Origin: Ornithodoros turicata
Lineage: Eukaryota; Arthropoda; Arachnida; Ixodida; Argasidae
Length of the DNA: 64,000 nt
Direction of reading: 5' to 3'
Assembly: GCF_037126465.1 (NCBI RefSeq)
Contig: NC_088204.1
Span: forward strand, 62,679,807 to 62,743,806
Positions 23,631-35,440 of this stretch are shown here, piece by piece (the first letter of the stretch is position 1; every line of letters starts with the position of its first letter). The translations under genes were made by a program, and so were the position numbers. The notes beneath the pieces are model-generated. The model saw nothing but the letters and a program-made list of their open reading frames with translations, was not told the DNA's origin and ran no database searches.

Positions 23631-23735
23631 GATCGCTGCGGCGGCTGTTGTGGGCACCGTAAGACGGCGGCCGGTTTCTTCACGCTCGCGCTCCCTATCC
23701 GCGATCCAGCCTTTTACAATCTCGATCAGTGGGAC

Positions 23736-26735
23736 CACTGATCTCTATGTATAAAGGCTGGATCGCGCGTGGGAGAGGGGCTCGTGGGGGAGAGGCGTGC
23801 CTTCGGGCCGCCATGTTGGTGGGCCTTAAGTGCTGTGTGTGCCCATAGAAAACAATGGGAGGCAACAGAGATTGTGAGTATTTATTGCGCTGCAAGCATT
23901 GGTCGTTGTTTGTCATCACACAATTTTGTAAGGTGCCAGTATACTGATCTATCCTAACTGTGTTTCACAGGTGTCCTGCCGTTCGATTCTTAATTACGTT
24001 ATGTTTTGCATTCCAAAACTAGACCGTCACTGCAGTGCAGCGCTGGGGATTGTACTACAGCACGTTTCCCAGCCAATATTTCAATAAGAAACGACTTGAG
24101 CTTAACAACAACCATGTATATAATATCCCGTACTGCGTTCTGGACAAAAATTGGTCCATAAAGAACGGTCCGGGAAAAGGTATACTCGCATGGCAGAAAG
24201 AGATCGTTCTGTAGAATCACAGCCGTTGTTTTTGCCGTGTATGCGTTTAGTATGATTTATATCAAGCATCGCCTTAGTAAGAGTCTTTTAGTAAACGACA
24301 GCGATGCTTTGCCTCGCAAATATGGACACACCGAAGCAGCCCAAATAATTACTTTACGCAATTAGTTCACACTCGTTAGGACAGTTAATCAGGTAGTGAT
24401 GTAAGCTTAATCAATTAAGTTACTTAGAAAGTGGTAACACCTCCTTGAGACACAGGACTTATCTCTTTTTGAAGTACAGCCCTTCTATGTTTGTTTGCTT
24501 CTTCCTTTATTTGTTCTGATTATTTGCAGGCGCGGTTGTGCCAAACTGAATGTCCTTCTCCAGCACTCACATGCTTTTGTTGAATACAACTGCAGCGTGA
24601 GAAAAGCTGCTTGGGGACGGGGTCCTGCTATCCAGTGCTGACTTTGTCATGCTTGTTATGTGGAGCATGTTCCAAAAAATGCAGCTCCACGTATGGTCTT
24701 CAAATTGCAACAGGACTATTTGGAGCTTGAAACAGTTGTGATTTTGTCATTTTGGCCCTCGTGTACCCAGTCTGTGAAACGCAAACAAAAAAAGTCTAAC
24801 ACGATATGCTTTTGTAATGAAGATCACTGATGATGAGTAAAGAGAAATAAACGAGTTCAAGTTTATTCAATATTTTATACCATTCATTATATTATTCAAC
24901 ACTTTATGTCAAGTTTATTCAAGTTCAAGATTTATTTCTTGCACTTATGCGTTTCAGGATACAATGAACGTGCAGGGAGGTCGCAAAAGACTACATTTAT
25001 TGCTTTGTGACCTTGCTACAATGGCAATATATACTTTAGGAATGACAATGGTCAGGTACGCTCTCTCAATTTTAGGTTGGAATGAGCAATGAATAGCAAC
25101 TCCCCTCCTGATATTTTCTCATATATGCTAAATTTTAAATTTAATGTGATCGAATATGTGATAATATAATAATAATATATAAGAATATAATATGTGATAA
25201 ATGAATGTGATCAACAGTAGATGTAAACAACATGAGTAGCCAGAGAAGTGCATTCTCAATAAATAATTTTCTTCTTATAGCATATATGTGCATGCCTATT
25301 AACTGAAACAATTATCACAATTCCCTGACAAGTTTTAATTTCTGAGAGTGTACTGTAGAGGCTGCTTAGATCTACAACAGTTCATACAAGGTATTATATA
25401 CTGTGAATGCCTTTAAAAATCCCATGTGACACATATGCCTTTACTTTCTGGAGGTGCTGTGCTAGTCAAAGTTTGTGGGCATTATGCAGGTTCTGCACCC
25501 ATTTCTTGAGTATGTCGAGGCAGCTGTGAAGTAACCTGCATTGATGATGATTATTCCAATTTTTATGGTGCATCGACAACAAAGGAAATAATACATCAGA
25601 ACATTGGTTTGGGTGCAACCAGTTAAAAATGAATATGTTGTTTAATAAATGCATTGGACAAATGTTAAAACATCAGTTTAAAACATGGTTTACAATCCCT
25701 GTATCTTCTAAAAATTAAAAAGATTAAAAACTATTCTAAAAAGAATATGGGGAACTCTTCTAAAAAGAATTATAATCTCTAATTATTATATTGCTGGGTT
25801 AAGGAGCCTAAAGCCTAAGGTGTGTTTCTGATGTGAACATGTAAGAAAATATGCAAAACTGAGAGAGGCTAACCACAGTGCGTGCACTGAGGTTGTTCCT
25901 TCCTGTAAAGTAGAAACCATTGGATGAGGAACGTGATACTTACGTGTACACCCAGCCGTATCACACTGCACAGATTATTCACTGGGTAGCCCTCATGACG
26001 AAACCTGTATTGAGAGACCACTTTTGCCTTAAAAACTGCTACAAATAGCACGACACGCTACAAATTATTACTATCGTAACAAGCTGACGATACAGCTCAG
26101 ACACAAAGGCGTTATTCAAGTGGCGCCACACCACAGTTACGTAGGATGCTTTGTCACAAATCAAACCAAGGCACAAAACAATACCAATACATGAAAAAAG
26201 GTGACAATCGTGGTCTCATTATGACGTAATACCGAACTTGTGCGCGAAGGTAATTCAAAGAAATGAATGTGGCACTGCAGAGAGCACCGTGTACCATGCT
26301 AGCAATGCATGCAAAAAAGCGCTCGAGTGCTTGCACATATATTGATGACAACACTACCTGTGTAGTGTAACATGTTCTTTCAAGCATATTATGCACTCAA
26401 ACTGTATTTGACGCCGGGTAAAATGCAAGTGTGCTCGATTGAACGTCGGAAGAGCGATCAAGCAACCTGCATCCAATGCTCGTTTTGGGCAAAAAAACAC
26501 TTCATAATGGTCAACTAAATATGCAGAATGGACGGCTATTTATTCCTTGATGAAGAGTGACTCACCTGTATAAATTTAGGCCCTGTAACCTTGCCAGTAC
26601 GCTTGGTACGACCGTAATTGCAAGAAGTTGCCATGATCGCTGCGGCGACTGTTGTGGGTACAGTAAGATGGCGGCCGGTTTCTTCACGCTCGCGCTCCCT
26701 ATCCGCGATCCAGCCTTTTACAATCGAGATCAGTG
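23736..26735 (+). mobile_element. Element B: uninterrupted 3.0-kb copy of element A
   Basis: Starts CACTGATCTCTATGTATAAA and ends CAATCGAGATCAGTG, with the same inverted ends as A, from which it is separated by four bases. It lacks the TRIM and shows the empty target (GCATATATGTGCATGCC). Small indels distinguish the copies, for example in the region near 26275, where A has a longer GCTTCC stretch. No open frame of note is present. Confidence 0.8.
26566..26634 (-). pseudogene. THAP-like first exon in element B
   Basis: Equivalent of the exon in element A: ATG at 26634, 23 codons (MATSCNYGRTKRTGK...), then CAG and a GTGAGTCACT-like donor. The same Arg replaces the expected second Cys, so the change predates the duplication of A and B or is inherited by the family. 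Confidence 0.4.
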
Positions 26736-26753
26736 AGTGGGACAGATGGCCCA

Positions 26754-28519
26754 TAGAGGTGTGCGCCGTGGGCATTTTTTTCGGCGGCGGCGTAGAGCAC
26801 GTTGAAGGCCCAGCGGCGGCGGCGTCAGCGGCGTCACGCCGATGCTGTCATATCGGCGTGCGCCCCGTGGGCTGTCAATATGTTCTCTTCTCCAACGGGG
26901 ACGCACGAACACCTCAGAGCGGGGGTATTTTCCCCATCATAGTCAACGCGACGGTGGCAGTATTTACTGTACCTTGCACCAAACAAGTGCGTCAGCACTG
27001 GGTAGTATTATGAAAGAAAACCGAACACACAAAGGAGCATTAGGAGAAGTAAAGCACTTCAAGAAGGTCGTCGCGCAAGAACTTCGACTGGGCGCGTTAA
27101 GTGCGCGTTAAGCGCTGGAGAAAACAACATAGCTAGATAATCAGAACAACGAGCCATCCCTTTAATGGCAACTACACGTAACAGTTATAGCGAGTGCTGA
27201 TCGAATGTTCACAGGACGGCGACGCGTGAAAGCTCTGTCCACTGATCCAGTTGGCTCTTTTTGGGAAACCATATAAATATGCGAACGTTAGCAAACGATA
27301 TGCCATAAGGCGCACCCACCACGTCATTGAACAGTATTTTTGCAGAGGCTGTAGTTATCATGAATAAATACTGTAAAATCATTTAATTTCGCAGGCATAA
27401 ATTTTCGCGAATCGAGTAGGGATATATTCGCAACAACTAAATTTCGCGCACTCCACGAGTTCCTGGAATTTTCTCGATTCGCAAAATTCGCGAAAATTAA
27501 GGTCTCGTGAAATTAAAGGGTTTTGCAGTATAAACTTGTCCAGAACGAGTGGGTTGAGTCTGCCATGCTTCGCGCGCATTATAAGCCCCGCAATGCCGCG
27601 ATTGAAAACACCCTCCCTGACTGTGTGCTTTTCGCCGGCACACACAAAATGCACTATTTGCTACGCACTTTTCAAGCGCAGAAAGAGCGACGGGCAATAC
27701 ACGTGAGAGGACCAAGTGCTTTGGAGCGATCGAGCTGATTGGTGTAGGCGCTAATCTGTTGGTCAGATAGACCGCTTTCCAACCCAGATAAGGCGAAAGT
27801 CGCGTCATTTCTGCGCTCGGAAATGGCGTACTTCTTGTTTCGGCTCATTTGCATAGCGACATTCAGCGTCGGATATTTCAACACACGTGCGCGTTTAAGA
27901 ATTTCTTAAACATGGAATGGCTTTCAACGATGAGTATATTCCGTTCTGCTATCCCGTTTTTACGCGAAATTCCTTAATCAAGGAATTAATGAATTTGAAG
28001 TAATTAATGATCTTATAGTTACATACTTTCTTCGAGATAATATTCTCATGACCAACTCAAAAGCGGCATGTATTTCGTCCCGCTACTTTTTAAACAAAAA
28101 TTCTGTGACGAATAAAAAACAAAACACCCTGTATATGGATAATGACCAGTGCTATGGTGTTGGTGGATGACCGACAAACAACCTGCAAGAATTGAATGAC
28201 AAGTTTTCCTGGAGTTGTGTTCCTCCAGGGTCGACTATGAAACGAAACTCTAAAGCATAAACAGCATATCAGGAGATGAAATTGTTACTGCTAAAAACAC
28301 CACAAATAAAGCCTGGAACCTAAGATGAAAGAAAAACCAACAAAATATTAGGTATGGGAGATATTCGTTTATAGAAAGTGGATCAAAATGGGTACATTAC
28401 ACAGCCGCGCCGATTTTTCAACATCGGCGGCGGCGGCGCGCCGATAGTTTTGGTACGGCGGCGACGGCGAGGCCCCAACCTCCGGCGGCGGCGCTTCGGC
28501 GCAGCGGCGCACACCTCTA
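26754..28519 (+). mobile_element. Element C: about 1.77-kb non-autonomous element with TAGAGGTGTGCGCCG ends
   Basis: The left end is TAGAGGTGTGCGCCG and the right end CGGCGCACACCTCTA, a 14-15-bp terminal inverted repeat followed by GC-rich (CGG)n-like subterminal sequence on both sides. The pattern resembles hAT elements. The interior is non-coding and includes a smaller MITE at 27369-27530. Copy D follows after an 8-bp spacer (GGCCCACC), the length of a hAT target duplication. Confidence 0.75.
27369..27530. mobile_element. Small MITE with TACTGTAAAA ends inside element C
   Basis: Begins TACTGTAAAATCATTTAATT and ends AATTAAAGGGTTTTGCAGTA, with TTTCGCGAA-type palindromic interior words. The same MITE sits at the same place in element D (29130-29224) but has lost about 67 bp there. 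It was therefore present before C and D were duplicated. Confidence 0.7.
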
Positions 28520-28527
28520 GGCCCACC

Positions 28528-30215
28528 TAGAGGTGTGCGCCGTGGGCATTTTTTTCGGCGGCGGCGTAGGGCAGGTTGAAGGCCCGGCGGCGTCAGCGGC
28601 GTCACGCCGATGCTGTCATATCGGCGTGCGCCCCGTGGGCTGTCAATATGTTCTCTTCTCCAACGGGGACGCACGAACACCTCAGAACGAGGGTATTTTC
28701 TCCATCATAGACACCGCGACGGTGGCAGTATTTACTGTACCTTGCACCAAACAAGTGCGTCTGCACTGAATAGTATTATGAAAGAAACCCGAACACACAA
28801 AGGGACATTAGGAGAAGTAAAGCACTTCAAGAAGGTCGTCGCCCAAGAACTTCGACTGGGCGCGTTAAGCGCTGGAGAGAACAACATAGCTAGATAATCA
28901 GAACGACGAGCCATCGCTTTAATGGCAACTACACGTCCGTCACGTCACACACGTCAGTGCCGAATGTCCAAAGGACAGCGACGCGTGAAAGCTCTGTCCA
29001 CTGATCCAGTGGCTTTTTTTGGGGGGGAAACCATATAAATATGCGAACGTTAGCAAACGATATGACATAAGGCGCACCCACAACGTCATTGAACAGTATT
29101 TTGCAGAGGCTGTAGTTATCATGAATAAATACTGTAAAATCAATTAATTTCGCAGCCCCAAATTTTCTCGATTCGCAAAATTCGCGAAAATTAAGGTCTC
29201 GCGAAATTAAAGAGTTTTACAGTATAAACTTGTCCAGAACGAGTGGGTTGAGTCTGCCATGCTTCGCGCGCATTATAAGCCCCGCAATTCCGCGATTGAA
29301 AACACCCTCTCTGACTGGGTGCTTTTCGCCGGCACACACAAAATGCACTATCTGCTACGCACTTTTCGAGCGCTGAAAGAGCGACGGTCAATCCACGTGA
29401 GAAGACCAAGTGCTTTGGAGCGATCGAGCTGATTGGTGTAGGCGCTAATCTGTTGGCCAGATAGATCGCTTTCCAATCCAGATAAGGCGAAGCTCGCGTC
29501 ATTTCTGCGCTCGGAAATTCCGTACTTCTTGTTTCGGCTCATTTGCACAGCGACATTCAGCGTCGGATATTTCAACACACGTGCGCGTTTAAGAATTTCT
29601 TAAACATGGAATGGCTTTCAACGGTGAATATCTTCCGTTCTGCTATCCCGTTTTTACGCGAAATCCCTTAATTAAAAAATTAATGTATTTGAGGTAATTA
29701 ATGATCTTATAGTTACATACTTTCTTCGAGATAATATTCGCCTGACCAACTCAAAAGCGGCATCTATTTCGTTCCGCTATTTTTTAAACAAAAATTATGT
29801 GACGAATAAAAAACAAAACACCCTGTATATGGATAATGACCCGTGCTATGGTGTTGGTGGATGACTGACAAACAACCTGCAAGAATCGAATGACAAGTTT
29901 TCCTGGAGTTGTGCCTCCAGGGTCGGCTATGAAACAAAACTCTAAAGCATAAACAGCATATCAGGAGATGAAATTGTTACTGCTAAAAACATCACAAATG
30001 AAGCCTGGAACCTAAGATAAAAGAAAAACAAACAAAATATTTGGTATGGGAAATATTCGTTTATAGAAAGTGGATCAAAATGGGCACATTACAAAGCGCG
30101 CCGATTATTCAACATCGGCGGCGGCGGCGGCGGCGCGCCGACAGTTTTGGTACGGCGGCGACGGCGAGGCCCCGACCTCCGGCGGCGGCGCCTCGGCGCG
30201 GCGGCGCACACCTCT
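28528..30215 (+). mobile_element. Element D: second copy of element C
   Basis: Same ends and order as C. Its left flank is GGCCCACC and its right flank CCCCCACC, an imperfect 8-bp match. Differences from C include a shorter internal MITE and a longer (CGG)n run near 30117-30137. No coding sequence is recognised. Confidence 0.75.
29130..29224. mobile_element. Shortened TACTGTAAAA MITE inside element D
   Basis: Ends TACTGTAAAATCAATTAATT and AAATTAAAGAGTTTTACAGTA match the MITE in element C. The central part is deleted. Confidence 0.65.
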
Positions 30216-30430
30216 CCCCCACCACGAGTTCATTTAATAACATTTTCAAGAGATGGCACCACGTCCGCCAAATTTTAAATTTACCGCTGAAGTTTTCCCT
30301 TGGTGTAGTTCCTGTTCAACAGACGGCGCTACTTCCGCCCGAATTTTAAATTCCCCGCCCGTTTGACTTCGCTCCGGCTTTTAAAGAGGTCCTCACAATC
30401 ATAATGTTTTCATTTCAGAAAAGAAAAACA

Positions 30431-32741
30431 ATGGCAAACCAGTTCTTTGTCAATTTACTGTCAAACGCCTCGAGTAATGTGTTTCCTACTAACACAATGA
30501 GCAACTTCTGAATTAAACTAGCTCAGCCAGTGCAATTAGATGGGAAGTGGGAGGTTGCTTTAGCTGAGGTGAATATCCTATTTCCAATTAATAATGTCAC
30601 GGATATTGTTAATGATATATCGGAGACTAACCTCTTCGGTGGTGTAACCACAACAGAGCAAGTTAAGTTTCTCGCGGGAGAAAATATTATTGTAGCTTTT
30701 CCTCAGCTGCTAACGAAAGACTTCCAGAACCGAGTCAGAATAATACGAGTCAGAGGTCGTTATGCAATACAACTTCCACTCAATACTGGTCTGGAATTAA
30801 GTTCAACCCTCCCTGCTAAGCTTGGCCTTCCTGAAAAGATTATTGGTTCTTCCGAATTGGATGAAGGTCATCCATTAAAAGTACTGAAATATCAAGTTGA
30901 CACTGAAGAGAAATTCACCCTAGCCACATATCGTTCACATACATCCAAATACGAGGTTCCAGAAGGGCACAACGGGTCAGCGAAGGACCTTGCCTATGTG
31001 ATATAAATCATGCATATCGAGTAAACTTGCACCTACCACAAGGTGCTCATCTCATATTTTACAATCACTACAATAGAGTATGTCAACTGGAACGTCGCAA
31101 TGAGGGCTATGGTACATTTCACCCATATTTAGCTCTGATACTTGGATTTGGAAAACGAAGAACCTTCTTGGCTTTCACAGTTGCTCAGCGTGATGTCTGC
31201 CTCTTCCTAGCACAAAACTACATTTTGGTTTGCAGTGATATCATCGAGAGTGAAGCTGTAGGTGATATAACTGCACCCCTCCTTCGTCTTCTCCCATTAG
31301 GGTGCAGAGTCGGAATGAGGTTATGCCCTTATAGTAACACAAAATGTTACCGGAACATTGTTGCAATGTTGCCCCTAAACGTTGTAAAATTGCGGCTAAT
31401 GTCCTTTTGAAGCCACATCATCCTAGTAACGTTACATGCGCACATTGCTCCAACATTGCCACAATGTTTAAATTAACTTAATTTGCAACGTTGCTGCAAT
31501 GGTACTGCCGCGTAATGACAATATGTTTTCAACATTGTTCCAACGTTGCTGCACCCTGGTAGCACACTATGTTGCCGAAACGTTGCCCCAAAGTTTTCTT
31601 CAAACGTTACATAAACGTCGCTAATGTCCTCTTCAGGCCACGTTCTAGCAACTTTGCTAGAAAATGTTATTAAAACATTGCTGCAACATTCCACATATGG
31701 GCAACTTTCCGAAAACATTTAGGTAATATTGGCAAGAGGTTGGCGGAGGTTTTGTGCGCTATTTATTTCTTCTTCTTCTTTCCCTTTTTTTTTTTTTTTT
31801 GCGTCAGATCACAGATGCGTACTGACTGCAAGCACTTGCACGCCGCTGGCAGCCGACTTGAGCTCCGCAAATCTCCGCTTCACTTGCTGCGATGGGGCTA
31901 TGGGAGACCGCTTGGGTTTCCCGTTTGGATATAGAGGTACTCTTATCAACGAGTGGGCTCTATTTGCGAACAGGATGGAGCATATACTAAATGTGAAGTG
32001 TTGGGAGGCATGCTCATTAAGTGTAGCAGTGCGTACAATGTTTGCAAGAGTGACCAGGATGTATCCTTGAAGTTAGGCCTTGCATCTGAAAGAGTCAAGT
32101 GTACTCAACAACATTTTTGACATCTCTCCCAGTCATATACTGTGCTTTTAATTCAGGCTTTCGTCTCTAATGCGATTACCAGCTGTTTGGAGCTGTAAAA
32201 CCAGTAGGTTTCCTCTCTGGGCAAGAGTGTTACGGTGCTGGCAAGAGTGTTACGCAGTTTTTCGCTACTGGAAAGTCAATACACAACGTTCAGGAAACGT
32301 AGCGCCACAATGTTCCTCCAACGTTGCTCTGTAATGTTGCATTTATATTGGTGAATGTCAAGTAACGTTGTTCCACTTGTGACAATGCTGCAGGAACGTT
32401 CGGTTGCAATGTTCCTCAAACGTCGCCCTGCCGTGTTCCTTGAGCATTGCTGAATGCCAAGTAATGTTAATCCACATTTGATAACGTTGCAGGAACGTTG
32501 TGAAATGTTGAGAAACGTTGTCCCACATTGGACAACGTTCGCAACATTGCTACAACATCGAGGACACAATATGTCTCACTAGGGGTCCTACTCGTTCACA
32601 AATCTTTACTATAAATATGTGACTGTCAAGGAGCTGGCTACCACTCAAATCGAACTGGCAAACGACATAGGTGATTTCATTCCCTTCATTGCCGGTTCAG
32701 GTTGTGTGGGAGTAACTCTACATTTTCAAAAGTGCATATAA
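30431..32741 (+). pseudogene. Virus-like (Maverick/Polinton-associated type) protein 1, decayed and split
   Basis: ATG at 30431 opens 26 codons (FFVNLLSNASSNVFPTNT) up to an in-frame TGA at 30509-30511. The same frame continues with LDGKWEVALAEVN to a stop at 31004. A shifted frame from about 31027 carries IFYNHYNRVCQLERR, CSDIIESEAVGDITAPLL and then stops resembling the family. The C-terminal part (YVTVKELATTQIELANDIG, then GVTLHFQ) resumes at about 32590 after 1.26 kb of unrelated repeat and ends at 32739-32741. Proteins with this PSNASxxxxPxNT...W-VGLAEI layout recur in animal genomes beside F54H12.2-like proteins; I associate them with Maverick/Polinton-type elements, from memory. Function unknown. 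At least three breaks are visible. Confidence 0.65.
31320..32575. repeat. AACGTTG-rich repeat inserted in virus-like protein 1
   Basis: Words such as AACGTTGC, AACATTG, CAACGTT and GCAATGTT recur throughout in both orientations. A T-rich tract and a CCCTGGTAGCAC word lie inside. The outer edges look weakly inverted: CCCTTATAGTAACACAAAATGT on the left against CCCCTAGTGAGACATATTGT from the right. The block falls between two parts of one protein, so it is an insertion. The class is unknown. A target duplication is not evident. Confidence 0.6.
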
Positions 32742-32818
32742 CACAGACACCCTATTGTATATTGAATTTTGATAGCCGTAAACGGGATGAACCACTGCCA
32801 CATTAGTCAGCTCCTCTT

Positions 32819-33082
32819 TATCAAGTTGGATCTGGCTTTTTCTCTGAGTTGATGCAGTGATTTATACCTATACTGACTAAATAAGTAGTGCCGTACGTAG
32901 GTGAGAAACTTCTTGACACACTATGCCACATAGCAGAGGAAGTGAAACGGGGAACAACATTTGGAGAGGCACTACAGAAAAGGGTTGGTCGCACGATTCA
33001 TTCGACTCGTGACAAGTTGCTTCATAGACTCAGAGGGAAGGGCACAAAACGTAATAAAAGTAAGTGCAACAGAACTGATTGA
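32819..33082 (+). pseudogene. Virus-like basic protein 2, decayed
   Basis: One frame runs from 32819 with YQVGSGFFSEL, an in-frame TGA (32858-32860), IPILTK, an in-frame TAA (32882-32884), then VGEKLLDTLCHIAEEVKRG, and a basic tail (HRLRGKGTKRNKSK). The glycine/hydrophobic start and lysine-arginine tail match small basic proteins that, in my recollection, lie between the other two genes in Maverick-like sets. The two stops show decay. The function is not known to me; a minor structural protein is only a guess. Confidence 0.5.
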
Positions 33083-33140
33083 TTAGTAAAGCCAATGTGG
33101 AAATGAAGAAAGTTTGACTTTTTTACCTGAGGAAAAAAAG

Positions 33141-33854
33141 ATGTGTACCATCACCTTAGTGCAAAAAAATCTTGATTCTGCACTACAAATCAGTTGGAAC
33201 TGTTTTCTGTTGCACCAACAAACTTTTCTCTCGAGAAATCAGAATATGTGGAGTTTTTCCACATTTCTGCACCTCCCTTGAACGGTGGGATTGAATATAA
33301 TGTTCCAGGTCTTGGTGGCGGCTTCTTTGATCTCCAGTCGAGCTTTTTACACATCCAATGCAGCGTTGTGCGTAACAATGGAGGTGCAACATCAACTACA
33401 ACAGGAAATACGGTGACAACTGACAACGTTATTCCTAAGCGAGCATTTGCATCTCCTCTCTTTCACCATGTCCACATTATCTTAATTCTACACTGGTATC
33501 TAATTTCGAGCAATATGCCTGTCGTTCCTACTTATACATTGTTAGAAATGCCAACAATGTAACTCAAACTCACACCCTGTCACAATGCTTTACGAACCAG
33601 ATCCAGTGGGAGAATCTGAAAATTTTGCTATTCCCAGCGAAGGAAAACGACTTTTCGCCCGCTATAAACGCACCAAAGGATCCACTCTCTGCGACCTTTA
33701 TTCTCCTAGCTTTAGTGACATCTGTGAACAGGAAAAATTTCTCCTCAATAATGTCGCCATCCGAGTGGTGCTCCGACACGCCAGTGACGAATTTAGATTA
33801 CTCTCTGCTCCCACCCTATCAAAAATTCCAGCAGGCCAGAAGCTGATGGACCAG
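33141..33854 (+). pseudogene. F54H12.2-like virus-like protein 3, decayed
   Basis: ATG at 33141 starts a frame that shifts near 33190 into ELFSVAPTNFSLEKSEYVEF and FFDLQSSFLHIQCSVV. It shifts again near 33500-33590 into LCDLYSPSFSDICEQEKFLL and LRHASDEFRLL. These blocks, in this order, match proteins annotated as F54H12.2-like in many animals (ELDLFSVPPTQ, YIDLANT, ...LLNGV...SKDAFCLM). I associate the family with Maverick/Polinton-type virus-like elements, where it could be a capsid component; that role is inference. The 3' end runs into a minisatellite and the rest is missing. Several frameshifts make it a pseudogene. Confidence 0.7.
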
Positions 33855-33992
33855 TAGACATGTAATTGGGGACCTGGACCAGCAAAAATGCTGCTGGAGC
33901 AGTGGACCAGCAGAAATCCTGCTGGAGCAATGGACCAGTAGAAATCCTGCTGGAACAGTTGACCAGCAGAAATCGTGCTGGAGCAGTGGGCC
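33846..33992. repeat. Palindromic-unit minisatellite (CCAGCAG...CTGCTGG)
   Basis: About five units of 26-30 bp, such as GACCAGCAGAAATCCTGCTG followed by GAGCAGTG. Each unit has an internal inverted repeat CCAGCA...TGCTGG. The array begins at the point where the F54H12.2-like frame is lost. Confidence 0.85.
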
Positions 33993-35440
33993 ACTATACG
34001 GCCTGCGCTACACTACTGAACCAGAGTCGCCACTGTTTGTCCAGCAGGGGCGCAAACTGTACGTGCCAATGGCGTACAGAAAAATAGTTGGTGGCTAAAA
34101 GTATGCGAATTGAACGACTGAATATGTAAATATTATAGATACCTTTATTTCTCATCAGTTACATACAAGCTCTTCTGCAGTCTTCTGATGTCCGAAATTT
34201 TTTTGCAAAAGGTAGTGTCGGACGTCATACAACGTTCCATGGATAATGTAGTCCCATGGGTGAAGTGTATGCCCTACCTGTTTCGGAATAAATACAAGTC
34301 AGTAAAGAGGTCTGCAACGCACTTCAGCTTAACTTACTTGATCCTTGGATAGTTTCATTTTAAATCGAAAAACCTGTGAAAGTCGTATTTTTTAATTCGC
34401 CTAGAAAAAATATATGTTAGATGACAGCTCAAACGACGCAAATCGCGCCACGTGCGACGTCGTGCGTGGAGTAGTTTCCGCGTGGGAGAGGAGGAAAGTC
34501 TGAGACTGCTTGAGAGCGCTTTCTTCTGGACCGACTTTGATGGGATCTGGCACCGCTGATTTTTTGGAACTGGAACCTAGGAACTAGAGGTTTCTTGTGA
34601 TTGTAGGCTGCACCATAGACACTGTCGACAGCCACCCACAGAATTCTGAGGGCCACAGATTTTCTGTTAAAAAATGTCAAACTTGGCGTAAACGTTCAAA
34701 AAGCCCAAACTTTGTTAACAATTTGCTTCATGGCGGAACGTCTGAGGACATCGAGCTTAGTGCCATTCGATAGGACGTTGAAAGAACTTTCGTGCTGTGT
34801 TCATTTTTTTCAGTCCAGCGCTTTCTACATTATTAGCTTGAGAATCGCACATGGTAGTCGAAAATTGCCAATGTTGCATCTCAATTTTCTCAAAAATGCC
34901 ATCTTCGATTTCCTTGATTATTTTTGAAAAGGTGGCATCATGTCTCTACTTTAGACCCCAAGTGAGACAATCTTTTATTTTTACCTGAGAGACACGCAGC
35001 GATTTTTTTGGTCAGGCATGGTCCACGAGACTGCAGCCTTGCACGCCCCATCCACGAGCACGCGACCTTCAACCGCTTCTTTGCTACAGTTCTCCCGCTG
35101 ACGGAGTAATCAATGACCGCACTTCGTGAGCTTGTTGTAGTATCCCCAGAGCATTACTTTACGTTTACCCAATGGTCCCCCAGTTCCGTCAGGCTCATTC
35201 AAACCGTGGGAGAGTACATGAGTTGCCTGTGCGCCTTTGACGAGAAGCCTCAGTCCGCGAACATACCGACAAAGTAGTGAGAAGAAACGACGCGCTTCGT
35301 AAAGAACTTTATCCAGTGGAAAGATCGTAGCTTTTGTTTCAGGTTGCCGTCAGTCCCCCAGGCAGTGTGAAATTCACATCATTTTCATTGGTAAAAGAAC
35401 GTTGTGGAAGTTTCAAAAAACATAAAATGTGCCCATTGCG
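33993..35440. other. Intergenic, no recognisable feature
   Basis: No open frame with family motifs. The stretch is mixed in composition, with AT-rich parts near 34130-34420. I could not assign it to a repeat seen elsewhere in the window. Confidence 0.45.

Larger units (their letters stand above)
19842..23731 (+). mobile_element. Element A: about 3.0-kb non-autonomous DNA element, disrupted by a TRIM
   Basis: The left end begins CACTGATCTCTATGTATAAA followed by GGCTGGATCGCGC. The right end is GCGATCCAGCCTTTTACAAT followed by CTCGATCAGTG, so the ends are inverted repeats of about 30 bp. Copy B (23736-26735) matches along its whole length at roughly 95 percent by eye. A is longer only because of the 864-bp insertion at 21411-22274 plus its target duplication. 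The only coding trace is a THAP-like first exon near the right end. Confidence 0.8.

Noticed and set aside
26746..26753. 8-bp target duplication around element C
   Set aside because: ATGGCCCA on the left and GGCCCACC on the right match only with a shift, so I do not count it as a duplication.
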